Positions 62,446 through 64,000 of a stretch of 64,000 bases of DNA are shown here, one piece after another. Origin of the DNA: Pseudomonas cichorii (GTDB lineage Bacteria; Pseudomonadota; Gammaproteobacteria; Pseudomonadales; Pseudomonadaceae); contig NZ_RBRE01000084.1 in NCBI RefSeq assembly GCF_003700275.1, positions 62,001 to 126,000 of the forward strand, given 5' to 3'. Each line of letters opens with the position of its first letter. Positions within the stretch are counted from its first letter, which is position 1. Both the position numbers and the translations under genes were made by a program. The notes beneath the pieces were generated by a model. The model did not search any database. It saw only the letters and a program-made list of their open reading frames with translations, and had not been told where the DNA came from.

Positions 62446-62949
62446 CTGACGAAGCGCAAGAAGAGGATAAATTTCTTGGCTTTGAAAGTGTTCCGCGCTA
62501 CTTCTCATGCATTCTGTATAAAAACTATCCACTTTGCCGCACCGTCTCGTGACTCTGTTCCAGAGCCCCGGACAGGGTCTCGCAATGGCCCGAAATCCTT
62601 GGGCCGGGCTTCATATCGGCCATTTCATGTCCAATGTCGCACCTTGCTCTTGAATACGCAGCTTATCTAAGAAGCGGCGGTGACTTTCACTCTTCAAGGG
62701 CGTCTCAATCGACAACATTCGGCGAGGACTGGTTCAACCGATCCGGTAAACCAGAAACCGATCATGATTTTTATGGTCGACATCTTGAGCATCTTCTGCA
62801 AGGACGCCTACTATTTGGAGGTGCTATTTGTTGGAAATCGACAATGCTCTTCTCGGTGTCCAGACAGGCACGGGGTGGCGTAGATATTCCTTCGCCGGAA
62901 AAACATCGGTAAGGTAGGGGTCAAAATCCAAGACCCGCGAGGAGTAGTG
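62446..62949. other. Intergenic region between oprI and the GNAT gene
   Basis: About 500 bases without a confident gene, of lower G+C than the surroundings. A possible 28-codon frame (62831-62917) is treated separately. No RNA gene or repeat is recognised. Confidence 0.4.
62831..62917 (+). CDS. Possible 28-residue small protein
   Basis: A TTG codon at 62831 lies seven bases after a strong GGAGGTG and opens a frame reading LEIDNALLGVQTGTGWRR and ten more residues to TAG at 62917. The ribosome-binding site is the only real support; no family is recognised. Confidence 0.2.
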   Translation: MEIDNALLGVQTGTGWRRYSFAGKTSVR

Positions 62950-63231
62950 ATGAGCGAGGCGTTGTCCATCCACCATGATCAGACTGGCCATCAATTTGAA
63001 ATCAACATTGAAGGTCATCGTGCCTACCTGACCTATATGGATCTGGGTAAGCAGACTCTGGATTTCTACAGGACCTTTGTGCCCGACGAGCTTCGTGGCC
63101 GCGGAATTGCCGCTGCCCTGACCGAGCAGGCGCTCAACTATGCCGATAGCATGGGTTACACCGTAATTGCTTCCTGCTCCTATGTGGAGCGCTACATGGA
63201 GCGCCATCACCGGCAGGCCGCCAAGATCTGA
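62950..63231 (+). CDS. Small GNAT-type N-acetyltransferase
   Basis: This 93-residue protein is a minimal GNAT fold of the YjdJ/Acetyltransf_CG type, with the acetyl-CoA loop RGRGIAAAL and the sequence FVPDELRG before it. The acceptor substrate is unknown. ATG at 62950 has GGAG six bases upstream; a GTG just before is less likely. Confidence 0.85.
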   Translation: MSEALSIHHDQTGHQFEINIEGHRAYLTYMDLGKQTLDFYRTFVPDELRGRGIAAALTEQALNYADSMGYTVIASCSYVERYMERHHRQAAKI

Positions 63232-63249
63232 GGACATGACGCACCATGA

Positions 63250-63277
63250 AAAACGCCGAGCATATGCTCGGCGTTTT
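63250..63277. terminator. Bidirectional terminator between the GNAT and DAHP synthase genes
   Basis: A perfect palindrome with 14-base arms centred on CAT/ATG carries a CGCCGAG core and A/T outer ends. Confidence 0.9.
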
Positions 63278-63293
63278 CGTTACAGCCTGAAGA

Positions 63294-64000
63294 TCAGTCG
63301 CGTTTGCGCCTTGGCAACACGTCCTTGAGTTTGGCGTGCATGCTGCGCAAGGTTTTCTCGGTGCTTTCCCAGTCGATGCAGGCGTCGGTGATCGAGACGC
63401 CGTATTGCAGTTCCGACAGGTCTTTCGGAATCGCCTGGCAACCCCAGTTCAGATGGCTTTCGACCATCAGGCCGATGATCGACTCGTTGCCTTCCAGGAT
63501 CTGGTTGGCGACGTTTTCCATGACCAGCGGTTGCAGGGCCGGATCCTTGTTGGAGTTGGCGTGGCTGCAGTCGACCATGATGTTGGGGCGGATCTTCGCC
63601 TTGTTCAGCGCCTGTTCGCACAGGGCGACGCTGACCGAGTCATAGTTCGGCTTGCCGTTGCCGCCGCGCAGCACCACGTGGCCATAGGCATTGCCCTTGG
63701 TGGTCACGATCGATACGCCGCCTTCCTGGTTGATGCCCAGGAAGCGGTGAGGGCTGGAAACCGATTGCAGGGCGTTGATGGCTACTGTCAGGCCGCCATC
63801 GGTACCGTTCTTGAAGCCGACGGCCGACGACAGGCCGGAAGCCATTTCGCGGTGCGTCTGGGATTCGGTGGTGCGTGCGCCGATGGCCGACCAGCTGATC
63901 AGGTCCTGCAGGTATTGCGGGGAGATCGGGTCCAGCGCTTCGGTAGCGGTCGGCAGGCCCATTTCTGCGAGGTCCAGCAGCAATTGGCGACCAATGTGCA
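63294..64000 (-). CDS. 3-deoxy-7-phosphoheptulonate synthase, class I, C-terminal part
   Basis: This is the C-terminal 235 codons of a class I DAHP synthase, which condenses phosphoenolpyruvate and erythrose-4-phosphate as the first step of aromatic amino acid synthesis. The segments GLPTATEALDPISPQYLQDL, SWSAIGARTTESQTHREMASG, GFKNGTDG and VDCSHANSNKDP are typical and include metal and substrate ligands. The frame runs off the right edge, so the N-terminal regulatory part is not seen and the paralog (AroF or AroG type) cannot be named. Confidence 0.96.
   Translation of the reverse strand, partial: HIGRQLLLDLAEMGLPTATEALDPISPQYLQDLISWSAIGARTTESQTHREMASGLSSAVGFKNGTDGGLTVAINALQSVSSPHRFLGINQEGGVSIVTTKGNAYGHVVLRGGNGKPNYDSVSVALCEQALNKAKIRPNIMVDCSHANSNKDPALQPLVMENVANQILEGNESIIGLMVESHLNWGCQAIPKDLSELQYGVSITDACIDWESTEKTLRSMHAKLKDVLPRRKRD

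Noticed and set aside
62680..62883. 67-codon frame in the oprI-GNAT gap
   Set aside because: No ribosome-binding site and mixed composition; the small frame at 62831 in another phase has better translation signals.

Overview
This window reads as a piece of chromosome from a fluorescent-group Pseudomonas, most likely in or near the P. syringae group. The evidence is high G+C throughout, proteins and gene orders I recognise from pseudomonads (sdhB-sucAB-lpdG-sucCD; fabA-fabB beside a PA1611-like kinase and gpsA; kdpFABCDE; greB-ybbP-ybbA-tesA-L,D-transpeptidase-oprI), and REP-type repeats of the form TAGGAGCGGATTCATCCGCG. The species assignment is inference. I see no tRNA, rRNA, CRISPR array, transposase or integrase.

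Layout. 1-9.7 kb: the TCA-cycle cluster, entering inside sdhA, then sdhB, sucA, sucB, lpdG, sucC and sucD, closed by a terminator. 10-14.8 kb: brnQ, a small lipoprotein, heat-shock chaperone htpG with a clear sigma-32 promoter, and a dienelactone hydrolase. 15-18.5 kb: one very large accessory gene on the minus strand, flanked by REP repeats. It fuses a DyP-type heme peroxidase to a complete glycyl-radical enzyme (catalytic Cys, Glu and Gly all present). No radical-SAM activase is nearby. This is the most unusual object in the window. 18.7-21.6 kb: a pirin and the unsaturated fatty acid genes fabB and fabA. 21.6-28.9 kb: a hybrid kinase, gpsA, a DUF4389 protein, sixA, a thioesterase, two alpha/beta hydrolases and a secreted DUF4892-type protein.

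29-32.7 kb: an AI-2E family permease, an EF-hand protein of the XopAW type, and a two-component system divergent from kdp. 33-40.9 kb: the potassium uptake system kdpFABC with its regulators kdpDE. A REP element separates kdpB from kdpC. 41-48.6 kb: a patatin-like phospholipase, a small lipoprotein, a MoxR-DUF58-transglutaminase operon, a CHAD protein, a thioesterase-like protein and a DUF962-like membrane protein. 48.7-56.1 kb: two methyl-accepting chemotaxis proteins enclosing tatD, an MltF-like lytic transglycosylase, a DoxX protein and a small unknown. 56.2-64 kb: greB (its last codons are made of REP sequence), the ybbP/ybbA ABC system divergent from tesA, a CxxC protein, an L,D-transpeptidase, the abundant lipoprotein OprI, a small GNAT protein and the C-terminal part of a class I DAHP synthase running off the right edge.

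Functionally the window is mostly core metabolism and envelope housekeeping. The TCA block carries succinate and 2-oxoglutarate oxidation, fabAB sets membrane unsaturation, gpsA feeds phospholipid synthesis, kdp scavenges potassium, and the L,D-transpeptidase, lytic transglycosylase and OprI work on the cell wall. REP elements sit at many gene borders and in two places intrude on operon or coding structure.
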